Below, piece by piece: positions 26,090-34,473 of a DNA stretch of 64,000 bases; the first letter of the stretch is position 1; each line of letters starts with the position of its first letter. The translations under genes and the position numbers were made by a program. Source of the DNA: Blautia sp. AF19-10LB. Its GTDB lineage: Bacteria; Bacillota; Clostridia; Lachnospirales; Lachnospiraceae. The notes below the pieces were generated by a model. It saw only the letters and a list, made by a program, of their open reading frames with translations. It was not told the origin of the DNA and ran no database searches. The stretch covers positions 141,496 through 205,495 of the forward strand of contig NZ_QTWS01000001.1 in the NCBI RefSeq assembly GCF_003461245.1, given 5' to 3'.

Positions 26090-27175
26090 ATGAGCGAAAA
26101 ACTGAGAGTCGGCATTTTAGGTGCTACTGGTATGGTAGGACAGAGATTTATCTCCCTTCTGGAGAATCATCCGTGGTTTGAGGTTGTTACCCTTGCTGCA
26201 AGCCCGAGAAGCGCAGGCAAGACCTACGAAGAAGCAGTAGGCGGAAGATGGAAAATGGACACTCCGATGCCGGAAGCAGTAAAGAAGATCGTTGTCATGA
26301 ACGTAAACGAAGTAGAAAAAGTTGCTTCTACTGTAGATTTCGTATTTTCAGCAGTTGACATGTCCAAGGACGAGATCAAAGCGATCGAAGAAGAATACGC
26401 AAAGACAGAGACTCCTGTTGTATCCAACAACAGCGCACATCGCTGGACACCGGATGTACCAATGGTAGTGCCGGAGATCAACCCGGAACACTTCGATGTT
26501 ATCAAATATCAGCAGAAACGTCTTGGAACAACAAGAGGATTCATCGCTGTTAAACCAAACTGCTCCATCCAGAGCTACGCACCGGTACTTACTGCATGGA
26601 AAGAATTCGAGCCATATGAAGTAGTTGCTACTACATACCAGGCAATCTCCGGAGCAGGAAAAACCTTCAAAGACTGGCCAGAAATGGAACACAACATCAT
26701 TCCATACATCGGTGGAGAAGAAGAGAAGAGCGAGAAAGAGCCGCTGAGACTGTGGGGCAAGATCGAAGACGGTGTGATCGTACCGGCTACAGAGCCAGTC
26801 ATCACCTGCCAGTGCCTGCGTGTTCCGGTACTGAACGGACATACAGCAGCAGTATTCGTTAAATTCCGCAAGAAACCTACCAAAGAGCAGCTGATCGAAG
26901 CCCTGAGAAACTTCAAGGGACTTCCACAGGAACTGGAACTTCCGAGCGCACCGAAGCACTTTATCCAGTACCTCGAAGAAGACAACCGTCCGCAGGTAAG
27001 CGAGGATGTCAACTACGAAAACGGAATGGGCGTATCTATCGGACGTCTCCGTGAGGACAAAGTTTATGATTACAAATTCGTAGGACTTTCCCACAACACC
27101 GTAAGAGGAGCTGCCGGCGGAGCTGTACTTTGTGCAGAGACACTCAAGGCAAAAGGATATATCACAAAGAAATAA
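26090..27175 (+). CDS. asd: Aspartate-semialdehyde dehydrogenase
   Basis: Reduces aspartyl phosphate to aspartate semialdehyde, the branch point for lysine/diaminopimelate, threonine and methionine. The 361-residue enzyme has the NADP-binding GATGMVGQ motif near the N-terminus, the catalytic Cys158 in KPNCSIQ and the substrate-binding SGAGKTFKDWP segment. The length and KPNCS context match the archaeal/fungal-type subfamily found in many Clostridia, rather than the E. coli type. It is a single-gene unit with its own promoter and terminator. Confidence 0.95.
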   Translation: MSEKLRVGILGATGMVGQRFISLLENHPWFEVVTLAASPRSAGKTYEEAVGGRWKMDTPMPEAVKKIVVMNVNEVEKVASTVDFVFSAVDMSKDEIKAIEEEYAKTETPVVSNNSAHRWTPDVPMVVPEINPEHFDVIKYQQKRLGTTRGFIAVKPNCSIQSYAPVLTAWKEFEPYEVVATTYQAISGAGKTFKDWPEMEHNIIPYIGGEEEKSEKEPLRLWGKIEDGVIVPATEPVITCQCLRVPVLNGHTAAVFVKFRKKPTKEQLIEALRNFKGLPQELELPSAPKHFIQYLEEDNRPQVSEDVNYENGMGVSIGRLREDKVYDYKFVGLSHNTVRGAAGGAVLCAETLKAKGYITKK

Positions 27176-27197
27176 ATCCAAACATAAAAAACAGGAG

Positions 27198-27238
27198 AAC
27201 CGTTCTGTCAGAAAGAAATCTGGCAGGGCGGTTTTTTT
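27198..27238 (+). terminator. Terminator after asd
   Basis: A 15-bp stem beginning AACCGTTCTGTCAGA (several G-U pairs) closes with CGGTTTTTTT. Confidence 0.85.
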
Positions 27239-27336
27239 GCGGTGGAGAATCTGGAGAATTTGTGTTATGATAAAGTCTAAGACTGAAAAATGATTTTTCA
27301 TAAAAACATATAATATAGAAGGGAGTATCAGACAAA

Positions 27337-28368
27337 ATGGAAAAGGTGTATCTGACAAAACTTGCACCAAACTGTGGTTGTGCTGCCAAGGTAGGACCGG
27401 GCACGCTTGCGGGAGTGCTCTGCAAACTGCCGAAATTTCATGATGAACATCTTCTTGTGGGAACAGAAACCTCAGATGATGCGGCTGTCTACAAGATCTC
27501 AGACGAACTGGCAATGATCCAGACTCTGGATTTCTTTACGCCGGTGGCAGATGATCCTTATGATTTCGGACAGATCGCAGCGGCGAATGCCCTGAGTGAT
27601 GTCTACGCGATGGGCGGCGAACCAAAGACCGCACTGAATATCGTAGCGTTTCCGAAGGAGATGGATACCGAGATCCTGGGCGAGATCCTCAAGGGAGGCG
27701 CAGACAAAGTACTGGAGGCAGGCGCAGTCCTTGCAGGCGGTCATACGATCCAGGATGACACACCGAAATATGGTTTAAGTGTGACAGGCTTCGTCCATCC
27801 GGCGAAATTCTGGAAAAATTACGGGGCGCAGACCGGCGATAAGCTGATCCTTACCAAACCTCTTGGAACGGGGATCGTCAATACCGCGATCAAAGCGGAC
27901 CTTGTATCGGAGGAAGCACGTGAGGCAGCTCTCAGATCCATGAAGACACTGAACAAATACGCAGCAGAGATCCTGAAGAAGTATACGGTCCATGCGTGTA
28001 CGGATGTCACGGGCTTCGGTCTTGGCGGTCATGGAACCGAGATGGCAGAGGGCAGCCAGAAGACACTGGTGATCGACACGAGATTCCTGCCGGTTCTTCC
28101 GGATGTAGAGGAATATGCATCTATGGGCCTCATTCCGGGCGGCGCATACCGCAACCGTGAATTCGCGGGCAAAGCAGGATATGAGAGTAGCGCAGAGCTC
28201 TGGAGAGAGGATCTTGTGTTTGACCCACAGACATCCGGAGGACTTCTGGCAGCAGTTCCGGCAGAGGAAGCCGAGAAGCTTCTTGCCGAATTAAAAGGGC
28301 TTGATCTGCCCTGTGCAGTGATCGGTGAGGTCATTGACAGGAAAGATTACGCATTACTGATCCGATAG
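27337..28368 (+). CDS. selD: Selenide, water dikinase SelD
   Basis: Makes selenophosphate from selenide and ATP for selenocysteine, selenouridine in tRNA or selenium cofactors. The 343-residue protein has the catalytic G-C-A-A-K motif with Cys15 and Lys18 (the position is selenocysteine in some homologues), the ATP-binding GGHTIQDDTPKYG, and LDFFTPVADDPYDFG. GAAGGGAG precedes the start. It is next to a formate channel gene. The formate dehydrogenase in this window does not itself use selenium. Confidence 0.93.
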   Translation: MEKVYLTKLAPNCGCAAKVGPGTLAGVLCKLPKFHDEHLLVGTETSDDAAVYKISDELAMIQTLDFFTPVADDPYDFGQIAAANALSDVYAMGGEPKTALNIVAFPKEMDTEILGEILKGGADKVLEAGAVLAGGHTIQDDTPKYGLSVTGFVHPAKFWKNYGAQTGDKLILTKPLGTGIVNTAIKADLVSEEAREAALRSMKTLNKYAAEILKKYTVHACTDVTGFGLGGHGTEMAEGSQKTLVIDTRFLPVLPDVEEYASMGLIPGGAYRNREFAGKAGYESSAELWREDLVFDPQTSGGLLAAVPAEEAEKLLAELKGLDLPCAVIGEVIDRKDYALLIR

Positions 28369-28430
28369 CTGAAAGTTATCAGTAAATGGAAAAGTTTATA
28401 GATAAAATACCGAACTTTAACCGATTTTTG

Positions 28431-28459
28431 TTGAGAAAAATTGTTCAAAATGCTATAAT
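28431..28459 (+). promoter_or_regulatory. Promoter of the formate/nitrite channel gene
   Basis: TTGAGA (28431-28436) and TATAAT (28454-28459) with 17-bp spacing. The leader of about 65 bases holds GAACAC and its complement GTGTTC (28464 and 28505), a possible long-loop hairpin of unknown meaning. Confidence 0.65.
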
Positions 28460-28531
28460 AAGTGAACACAATATGCGGAGGACACATTGAAGTACAAATA
28501 CAATGTGTTCAGGGAAAGGGAGGTATTTTTT

Positions 28532-29290
28532 ATGAATCACGAGGATGTACAGAAATTATCAAATGCAGCAAACGCGAAGATCACCCTTCTTCAGAACGAT
28601 TTTCTGAAGTACTTTATGCGGGCGATCATGGCAGGATTCTTCATTGTGGTTGCGATGATTTTCTCTAATGTAGTCGGTAATGTTTTTGCCGGAGCAGAGG
28701 AGCCGGCGTGGGGCAAGTTCCTGGGAGCACTGGTGTTCTCGATCGCAGTCCTTCTGATCTCCATGGTCGGAGGAGAGCTTTTTACAGGAAATAACCTGGT
28801 CATGGCGTTTGGGGTCTATGACAAGCGAGTGACTCTGGGTGATGCCGGTAAGGTATGGCTTGTCAGCTACATAGGGAACTTTGTTGGATGCCTGATCCTG
28901 TCCCTGATCTTTGTATGGGCGGGCGCATCAGGAACCAAGGATTATTTTGCTGGTTTTATCGGAAACAAACTTGCGATCCCGGCAGGTCAGATGTTTTTCC
29001 GTGCAGTTCTGTGTAATTTCTTTGTATGTCTCGGGGTACTTTGCGGAATCAAATTAAAGAGTGAAGCCGCGAAGTTCCTGATGATCGTTATGTGTATCTC
29101 AGGATTCGTTGTTAGCGGATTTGAGCACTGCGTTGCAAATATGGGTATTTTTGTGACAGCAGCCTGCCTGGTACCAGGACTTTCCGTTGGTGCGATGATC
29201 AAGAGCATGGTGATCGTCACACTGGGAAATATGGTCGGTGGTGCAGTACTTCTTGCATGGCCGCTTAGAAAGATGAGTGCAGATCAATAA
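28532..29290 (+). CDS. Formate/nitrite transporter (FocA/NirC family)
   Basis: A 252-residue pentameric channel-type membrane protein with six hydrophobic helices. Family hallmarks visible include GGELFTGNNLVMAFGVYD and the C-terminal SGFEHCVANMGIF and GNMVGGAVL motifs of FNT channels. It moves formate, nitrite or hydrosulfide across the membrane. Because a formate dehydrogenase lies in the same window, formate is the best guess. The start at ATG 28532 has AAAGGGAGGT upstream; an upstream in-frame start at 28487 has no good site. topB begins 2 bp after the stop. Confidence 0.92.
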   Translation: MNHEDVQKLSNAANAKITLLQNDFLKYFMRAIMAGFFIVVAMIFSNVVGNVFAGAEEPAWGKFLGALVFSIAVLLISMVGGELFTGNNLVMAFGVYDKRVTLGDAGKVWLVSYIGNFVGCLILSLIFVWAGASGTKDYFAGFIGNKLAIPAGQMFFRAVLCNFFVCLGVLCGIKLKSEAAKFLMIVMCISGFVVSGFEHCVANMGIFVTAACLVPGLSVGAMIKSMVIVTLGNMVGGAVLLAWPLRKMSADQ

Positions 29291-29291
29291 T

Positions 29292-31334
29292 ATGGGTAAG
29301 GTTTTATATATTGCAGAGAAACCGAGCGTCGCTCAGGAATTTGCAAAAGCATTAAAAATCAACGGACAGAGAAAAGACGGATACTTAGAATCTCAGGATT
29401 CCATAGTGACCTGGTGTGTAGGACACCTGGTCACTATGAGCTATCCCGAAAAATATGACATCAAATACAAAAGGTGGAGTTTTGATACCCTGCCTTTTTT
29501 GCCGCGCGAATTTAAATACGAGGTGATTCCGGGGGTTCAGAAACAGTTTGACATTGTGAAAGGGCTTCTGAACCGGCCGGATGTAGAGATCATCTATGTG
29601 TGTACCGACTCCGGGCGAGAGGGAGAATATATTTACCGTCTGGTCGCACAGATGGCAGGAGTGAAGGACAAGAAACAGAGACGAGTCTGGATCGATTCCC
29701 AGACGGAGGAGGAGATCCTCAGGGGGATCCGCGAAGCGAAGGACCTGTCATCCTATGACAATCTGGCGAATTCTGCCTACCTCCGCGCCAAGGAGGACTA
29801 TCTCATGGGGATTAATTTTTCCAGAGTGCTCACACTGCGCTACGGAAACAGCGTTTCGAGCTACCTTAAGAGCAAATATCAGGCGATCGCGGTAGGCCGC
29901 GTTATGACCTGTGTCCTTGGCATGGTCGTGCGCAGGGAAAGAGAGATCCGCTCTTTCGTCAAGACACCATTCTACAGGGTGATCTCAGGAATCACACTGG
30001 AAGGGGAGAAATTCGACGGTGAATGGAGAGCCGTGGAGGGAAGCCGTTATTTCCAGTCTCCTTATTTATACAAGGAAAATGGTTTCAAAGAAAAGAAACA
30101 CGCACAGGAACTGATCGATTTTCTGAGCACGGAGCAGCCGCTCAGATGCAGCGTTGACAAGATTGAGCGCAAGAAAGAAAACAAGAACCCGCCGCTTCTT
30201 TTTAACCTGGCGGAGCTTCAGAATGTCTGCTCCAAGCTGTTCAAGATCAGCCCGGATGAGACTCTCCGTATCACGCAGGAACTCTATGAGAAGAAACTTG
30301 TCACTTATCCGCGAACGGACGCCAGAGTGCTTTCTACCGCAGTATCAAAGGAGATTTACAAGAATATCTCAGGACTTCGCAATTATCCTGCGATCGGAAC
30401 TACCGCAGAAGAAGTCCTTCAGATGGGAAGCTACAAGACGATCGCGAAGACAAGATACGTCAATGACAAGCAGATCACAGATCACTATGCGATCATTCCG
30501 ACCGGTCAGGGCTTAAATGCACTGAACAGTCTGCCGGTCACTTCACAGAGAGTCTATGAGACGATCGTGCGTCGTTTTCTGTGCATTTTCTGTCCGCCGG
30601 CAGTCTATCAGAAAGTCAGCCTGGTGACAATGATGCAGGGGGAGAAGTTTTTTTCCAGCTTCAAGGTACTTCAGGAGGAAGGATACCTTAAATATGCGAC
30701 GAATTCTTTCGCCCGCAGAGGCGCAAAAGCGCAGGATACAGAAAAAAGTGACAGTGAGGATGTCTCCTGTGATGCACAGCTTCTTGCTGCATTGCATAAG
30801 CTCAAAAAGGGTGATATACTGACGGTAGATTCGCTGGATATCAAAGAAGGCGAAACTTCACCGCCGAAACGCTACAATTCCGGTTCGATGATCCTTGCAA
30901 TGGAAAATGCAGGACAGCTCATCGAGGACGAGGAACTGCGTGCGCAGATCAAGGGAAGCGGGATCGGAACGAGTGCGACCAGGGCAGAGATCCTGAAGAA
31001 ACTTTTTTCCATCAAATATCTTGCCCTGAACAAGAAGACACAGGTGATTACGCCGACGCTTCTCGGGGAGATGATCTTTGATGTGGTCTACTGTTCCATT
31101 CGCCAGCTTCTGAACCCGGAACTGACTGCAAGCTGGGAAAAGGGTCTGAATTATGTCGCAGAGGGCAGTATCACGTCTCAGGAATATATGGACAAACTGG
31201 AGCATTTTGTCAGGATCCGTACCGACCAGGTGGAACAGAGCAACTATCAGTATGCACTGCGGCAGTTTTTTGATGCGGCGGCGGTCAATTATCAGAAAAA
31301 ACAGACAACGCCAAAACGAGGAGGAAAAGTATAA
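29292..31334 (+). CDS. topB: DNA topoisomerase III
   Basis: A type IA topoisomerase that passes single strands to decatenate DNA. The 680-residue enzyme begins with the Toprim domain (KVLYIAEKPSVAQEFAKAL, acidic TDSGREGEYIYR) and has the active-site tyrosine in LVTYPRTDARVL. The C-terminus ends soon after the catalytic core with a basic tail and no zinc ribbons. The 2-bp gap to the formate channel gene and zero gap to the next gene imply co-transcription. ATG 29292 is chosen over an in-frame GTG at 29277 inside the upstream gene. Confidence 0.95.
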   Translation: MGKVLYIAEKPSVAQEFAKALKINGQRKDGYLESQDSIVTWCVGHLVTMSYPEKYDIKYKRWSFDTLPFLPREFKYEVIPGVQKQFDIVKGLLNRPDVEIIYVCTDSGREGEYIYRLVAQMAGVKDKKQRRVWIDSQTEEEILRGIREAKDLSSYDNLANSAYLRAKEDYLMGINFSRVLTLRYGNSVSSYLKSKYQAIAVGRVMTCVLGMVVRREREIRSFVKTPFYRVISGITLEGEKFDGEWRAVEGSRYFQSPYLYKENGFKEKKHAQELIDFLSTEQPLRCSVDKIERKKENKNPPLLFNLAELQNVCSKLFKISPDETLRITQELYEKKLVTYPRTDARVLSTAVSKEIYKNISGLRNYPAIGTTAEEVLQMGSYKTIAKTRYVNDKQITDHYAIIPTGQGLNALNSLPVTSQRVYETIVRRFLCIFCPPAVYQKVSLVTMMQGEKFFSSFKVLQEEGYLKYATNSFARRGAKAQDTEKSDSEDVSCDAQLLAALHKLKKGDILTVDSLDIKEGETSPPKRYNSGSMILAMENAGQLIEDEELRAQIKGSGIGTSATRAEILKKLFSIKYLALNKKTQVITPTLLGEMIFDVVYCSIRQLLNPELTASWEKGLNYVAEGSITSQEYMDKLEHFVRIRTDQVEQSNYQYALRQFFDAAAVNYQKKQTTPKRGGKV

Positions 31335-32003
31335 ATGTTAAAGGATTTTACAATCGCAAATCTCTTGGATCTAAACGAGACGATCGCAGGTGAATTATTT
31401 GAGGGCAAAACCTATCCGTGGGAAGTCCTTCCGGAGATCGGAGCTTTTATCGTAAAGCTCGGTGAGACACTGGATCCGCAGGAATATGACTGTAAGGACG
31501 GCAACATCTGGATCGCAAAAAGCGCGAAAGTGGCACCGACTGCCTGCATCAACGGACCGGCGATCATCGGTAAGGAAGCAGAAGTGCGTCACTGTGCATT
31601 CATCCGTGGAAACGCCATCGTAGGTGAGGGTGCTGTCGTAGGAAACTCCACAGAGCTTAAGAATGCCGTATTATTCAACAAAGTACAGGTTCCGCATTAC
31701 AACTATGTAGGGGATTCTGTCCTTGGATACAAATCCCATATGGGAGCCGGTTCCATCTGCTCTAACGTAAAATCCGACAAGAAGCTTGTCGTAGTCAAGG
31801 ACGGCGATGAGAAGATCGAGACAGGTGTCAAGAAATTCGGAGCAATGCTCGGAGATCATGTAGAGGTTGGCTGTGGTTCTGTCCTGAATCCGGGAACTGT
31901 GATCGGAAGAAATTCCAATATCTACCCGCTTTCACCAGTAAGAGGCTGCATTCCTGCAGACAGTATCTACAAAAATGCAGCAGAGATCGTCAAAAAGAAT
32001 TAA
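31335..32003 (+). CDS. Left-handed beta-helix (hexapeptide-repeat) acyltransferase-like protein
   Basis: A 222-residue protein with hexapeptide repeats from about residue 55 (IWIAKSAKVAPTACINGPAII, HCAFIRGNAIVGEGAVVGNS, then GCGSVLNPGTVIG), the fold of GlmU-type acyltransferase domains. An N-terminal segment (LLDLNETIAGELFEG) precedes it. Annotated relatives are called UDP-N-acetylglucosamine pyrophosphorylase-related, but no nucleotidyltransferase domain is present here. Its start abuts the topB stop. The acyl acceptor is unknown. Confidence 0.75.
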   Translation: MLKDFTIANLLDLNETIAGELFEGKTYPWEVLPEIGAFIVKLGETLDPQEYDCKDGNIWIAKSAKVAPTACINGPAIIGKEAEVRHCAFIRGNAIVGEGAVVGNSTELKNAVLFNKVQVPHYNYVGDSVLGYKSHMGAGSICSNVKSDKKLVVVKDGDEKIETGVKKFGAMLGDHVEVGCGSVLNPGTVIGRNSNIYPLSPVRGCIPADSIYKNAAEIVKKN

Positions 32004-32006
32004 TAT

Positions 32007-32759
32007 TTAACTGAGAAAAAGAATCTGCCGGAGGATCACCAGGATTGTGAGATGCACCGGGTAAAACAGATAAAAGAAATATTTCGCGGCTTTTCCCTGG
32101 ATAAAGCCGCGTTTTCCATTGTACATATTAATGGAGATAAAGGAAAAGCACATTTTCCATTCGTAATTCATCCAGAGTGTGCTGACAAGTGCCTGCAGGA
32201 TCCGCCGCGTGCGGAACAGGTACATGATCATGATGAGCAGAAAACCATGCCAGCCATAATCAGCATGGAAAATATAAGAAAAGCCAAAAAGTCCCACGAT
32301 ACAGGATAATTGAAGGACCGGTTTTTCCCACAGAGCTTCCAGTGCACAGAGCCCGAGATATCCGAGGAACAGAGTAAAAAATACATTCTGCGTCGGATGA
32401 TGCCAGGTATTGCTGAATACGAAATTCCACGGGATCTCAGAGATCAGCGCGAAGAGAAGCAGGTTCTGTCCGTATTTGCGGCGGTTCCTCGTGTGAAGGA
32501 AGCCCTCGATCAGAAGGAAACAGAAGATCGGGAAGGCAGATCTGCCGATATCACGGACGATGCGGTACCAGGTGATCTCTGTGGAACCAATGGTAAAGAG
32601 TACCCGGAGGGCAGGTTTCCAGTTGGCGAGGATCAGAACGCCGGTGTGGTCGATCAGCATCAGGATACAGGCAAGAAGTTTCAGGGCACTGCCGCTTAAG
32701 ATCTGAAATCTTGCCGGAAAAATACTGGGAGGCAGTGTCTGCTGTGTTTGCGTAGTCAT
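32007..32759 (-). CDS. TraX-family membrane protein
   Basis: A 250-residue protein with about eight hydrophobic segments and the TraX-type core: SALKLLACILMLIDHTGVL, then GRSAFPIFCFLLIEGFLHT, and a C-terminal KYFFYLFYPVHLTIL. TraX of F plasmid N-acetylates pilin; chromosomal homologues in Clostridia have no known substrate and resemble integral-membrane acyltransferases. ATG 32759 is chosen because AAGGAGATTTTT lies just upstream; the frame runs further 5' without a site. It converges on the beta-helix gene with a 3-bp gap. Confidence 0.85.
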   Translation of the reverse strand: MTTQTQQTLPPSIFPARFQILSGSALKLLACILMLIDHTGVLILANWKPALRVLFTIGSTEITWYRIVRDIGRSAFPIFCFLLIEGFLHTRNRRKYGQNLLLFALISEIPWNFVFSNTWHHPTQNVFFTLFLGYLGLCALEALWEKPVLQLSCIVGLFGFSYIFHADYGWHGFLLIMIMYLFRTRRILQALVSTLWMNYEWKMCFSFISINMYNGKRGFIQGKAAKYFFYLFYPVHLTILVILRQILFLS

Positions 32760-32821
32760 AAAAATCTCCTTATGTAAAATAAAATTTTTCAAAATGAACA
32801 ACATCATTTTAACACAAAACG

Positions 32822-32869
32822 ATCTGCTTTACCAAGTTTCTTGTCTGGAAAAGCAGATTGTGCTATATT
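32822..32869 (+). promoter_or_regulatory. Promoter with overlapping inverted repeat before the esterase/ATP-grasp unit
   Basis: TTGTCT (32841-32846) and TATATT (32864-32869) are spaced 17 bp. An inverted repeat, ATCTGCTTT at 32822-32830 and AAAGCAGAT at 32850-32858, surrounds the -35 and reaches into the spacer, a layout expected of a repressor operator. Confidence 0.55.
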
Positions 32870-32918
32870 AAAGTAATAAAGTGAAACGGTAAAACAGCGC
32901 AGTTAGGAGGAAAAGATT

Positions 32919-33683
32919 ATGGTAAACAGACATAAGATCCAGATTCCCGAGCTGACCGGGGAGGAAGAGAGGAATCTTTATATTTATCTTCCGGATTCCT
33001 ATGACTGGGACCGGGAACGATATTATCCTGTTTTGTATATGTTTGACGGACATAATGTCTTTTTTGATTCTGATGCCACCTATGGGAAATGCTGGGGCAT
33101 GAAGGAATACATGGATCATACCAATACACAGGTGATCATTGTGGCAGTCGAATGCAACCACAGCCCGGACAATGGACGGCTCAAGGAGTATGCTCCGTTC
33201 AGCTTTCATGACGCAAGATGCGGTAGCATCGCAGCAAAGGGTGCGATTACGATGGACTGGATGGTCCACACGCTGAAACCTCAGATCGACCGGGATCTTA
33301 GAACTCTCAGCGACCGGGAGCATACGTTTATCGCAGGAAGCTCCATGGGCGGACTGATGAGCCTGTATGCAGTGGCACAGTACAATTCTGTTTTTGGCAG
33401 AGCAGCGGCACTGTCTCCGTCTGTATGGACAAATGTCGACAAACTGGAACAGCTCATCCGCAGGACAAAGATCCGGCAGAATACAGTGATCTATATGGAC
33501 TATGGTTCTGTAGAACTGGAACAGCGCCCAAAGATCCGCAGAGATTTTGAGCGGATCGCGGCGGCATTTTTCCAGAAGAAAGTCCTTCTGGAGGCAAGGA
33601 TCATCCCGGGCGGCACACACTGCGAGGCAAGCTGGGAGAGACAGATCCCGTTTTTTATGAATACACTTTTGTACGAGGAATAA
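32919..33683 (+). CDS. Esterase D/enterochelin-esterase-like alpha/beta hydrolase
   Basis: A 254-residue cytoplasmic serine hydrolase. The nucleophile elbow is AGSSMGG; the N-terminus (YIYLPDSYDWDRERYYPVLYMFDG) and the late GGTHCEASWE with the probable catalytic histidine match the putative esterase family (PF00756). It has no signal peptide. It is the first of three tightly spaced genes (gaps 4 and 27 bp): this esterase, a second esterase and an ATP-grasp ligase. The natural substrate is unknown. Confidence 0.85.
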   Translation: MVNRHKIQIPELTGEEERNLYIYLPDSYDWDRERYYPVLYMFDGHNVFFDSDATYGKCWGMKEYMDHTNTQVIIVAVECNHSPDNGRLKEYAPFSFHDARCGSIAAKGAITMDWMVHTLKPQIDRDLRTLSDREHTFIAGSSMGGLMSLYAVAQYNSVFGRAAALSPSVWTNVDKLEQLIRRTKIRQNTVIYMDYGSVELEQRPKIRRDFERIAAAFFQKKVLLEARIIPGGTHCEASWERQIPFFMNTLLYEE

Positions 33684-33687
33684 AGAG

Positions 33688-34446
33688 ATGGAAGTACAAT
33701 ACAGAAAAGAATACAGTCCTGCCCTGGGGCGGGACATGGAATGCAAAATCTATGGACACAAGGGCAGACCGGTGCTCTTTATCCCGTGTCAGGATGGACG
33801 TTTTTTTGATTTCGAAAATTTCCAGATGACAGATACCTGGAGCCCGTGGCTGGAATCCGGTGAAGTGATGGTGTTTTCCATAGATACGATCGATCAGGAG
33901 ACCTGGTCAGATACGGCCGGGGATCCGTACTGGCGCATCCGTCGGTATGAACAGTGGCTTCAGTATATTACAGATGAGATGGTCCCTTTTATGCGGGAGA
34001 TGGTCAACGAGAGGAATGGCTGGACGGGATATCCGGGGATCATGGTGTTTGGATGCAGCCTGGGTGCGACGCATGCGGCAAATCTTTATTTCAGAAGACC
34101 GGATCTGTTTGACCGGCTTCTGGCTTTGAGCGGTCTTTATTCAGCAGGATACGGCTTCGGTTCCTACACGGACGAGGTGGTGCGCCGGAATTCGCTGGTG
34201 GATTTCCTCGGTGATATGCCAAAGGATGATCCAAGGATCGCGCTGTATAATCTCAAGAAAGCAGTCATCTGCGTCGGTCAGGGACCATGGGAACTTCCGG
34301 ACTCCACGAGGCAGCTCGCGCAGATCCTTGCCCAGAAGGATATCCATGCCTGGGTGGATTTCTGGGGCTATGACTGTTCTCACGACTGGTACTGGTGGTA
34401 TAAACAGGTAGAATATTTTGTTCCATATCTGTTAAAAAACGATTGA
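33688..34446 (+). CDS. Second esterase-like alpha/beta hydrolase
   Basis: A 252-residue protein with nucleophile motif FGCSLGA and a C-terminal region CSHDWYWWYKQ that probably holds the catalytic histidine. The N-terminus (YSPALGRDMECKIYGHKGRPVLF) matches the esterase-family proteins common in gut Clostridia. It differs clearly from the preceding esterase, so it is not a recent duplicate. It begins 4 bp after the first esterase and precedes the ATP-grasp gene, so the three probably form one pathway. Confidence 0.82.
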   Translation: MEVQYRKEYSPALGRDMECKIYGHKGRPVLFIPCQDGRFFDFENFQMTDTWSPWLESGEVMVFSIDTIDQETWSDTAGDPYWRIRRYEQWLQYITDEMVPFMREMVNERNGWTGYPGIMVFGCSLGATHAANLYFRRPDLFDRLLALSGLYSAGYGFGSYTDEVVRRNSLVDFLGDMPKDDPRIALYNLKKAVICVGQGPWELPDSTRQLAQILAQKDIHAWVDFWGYDCSHDWYWWYKQVEYFVPYLLKND

Positions 34447-34473
34447 TAAAATCTAAAAGGAAAGAGTGATATT

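Noticed and set aside
26348..27514. 388-codon minus-strand frame across asd and the start of selD
   Set aside because: It crosses two well-supported genes and the asd terminator and has no recognisable motif.
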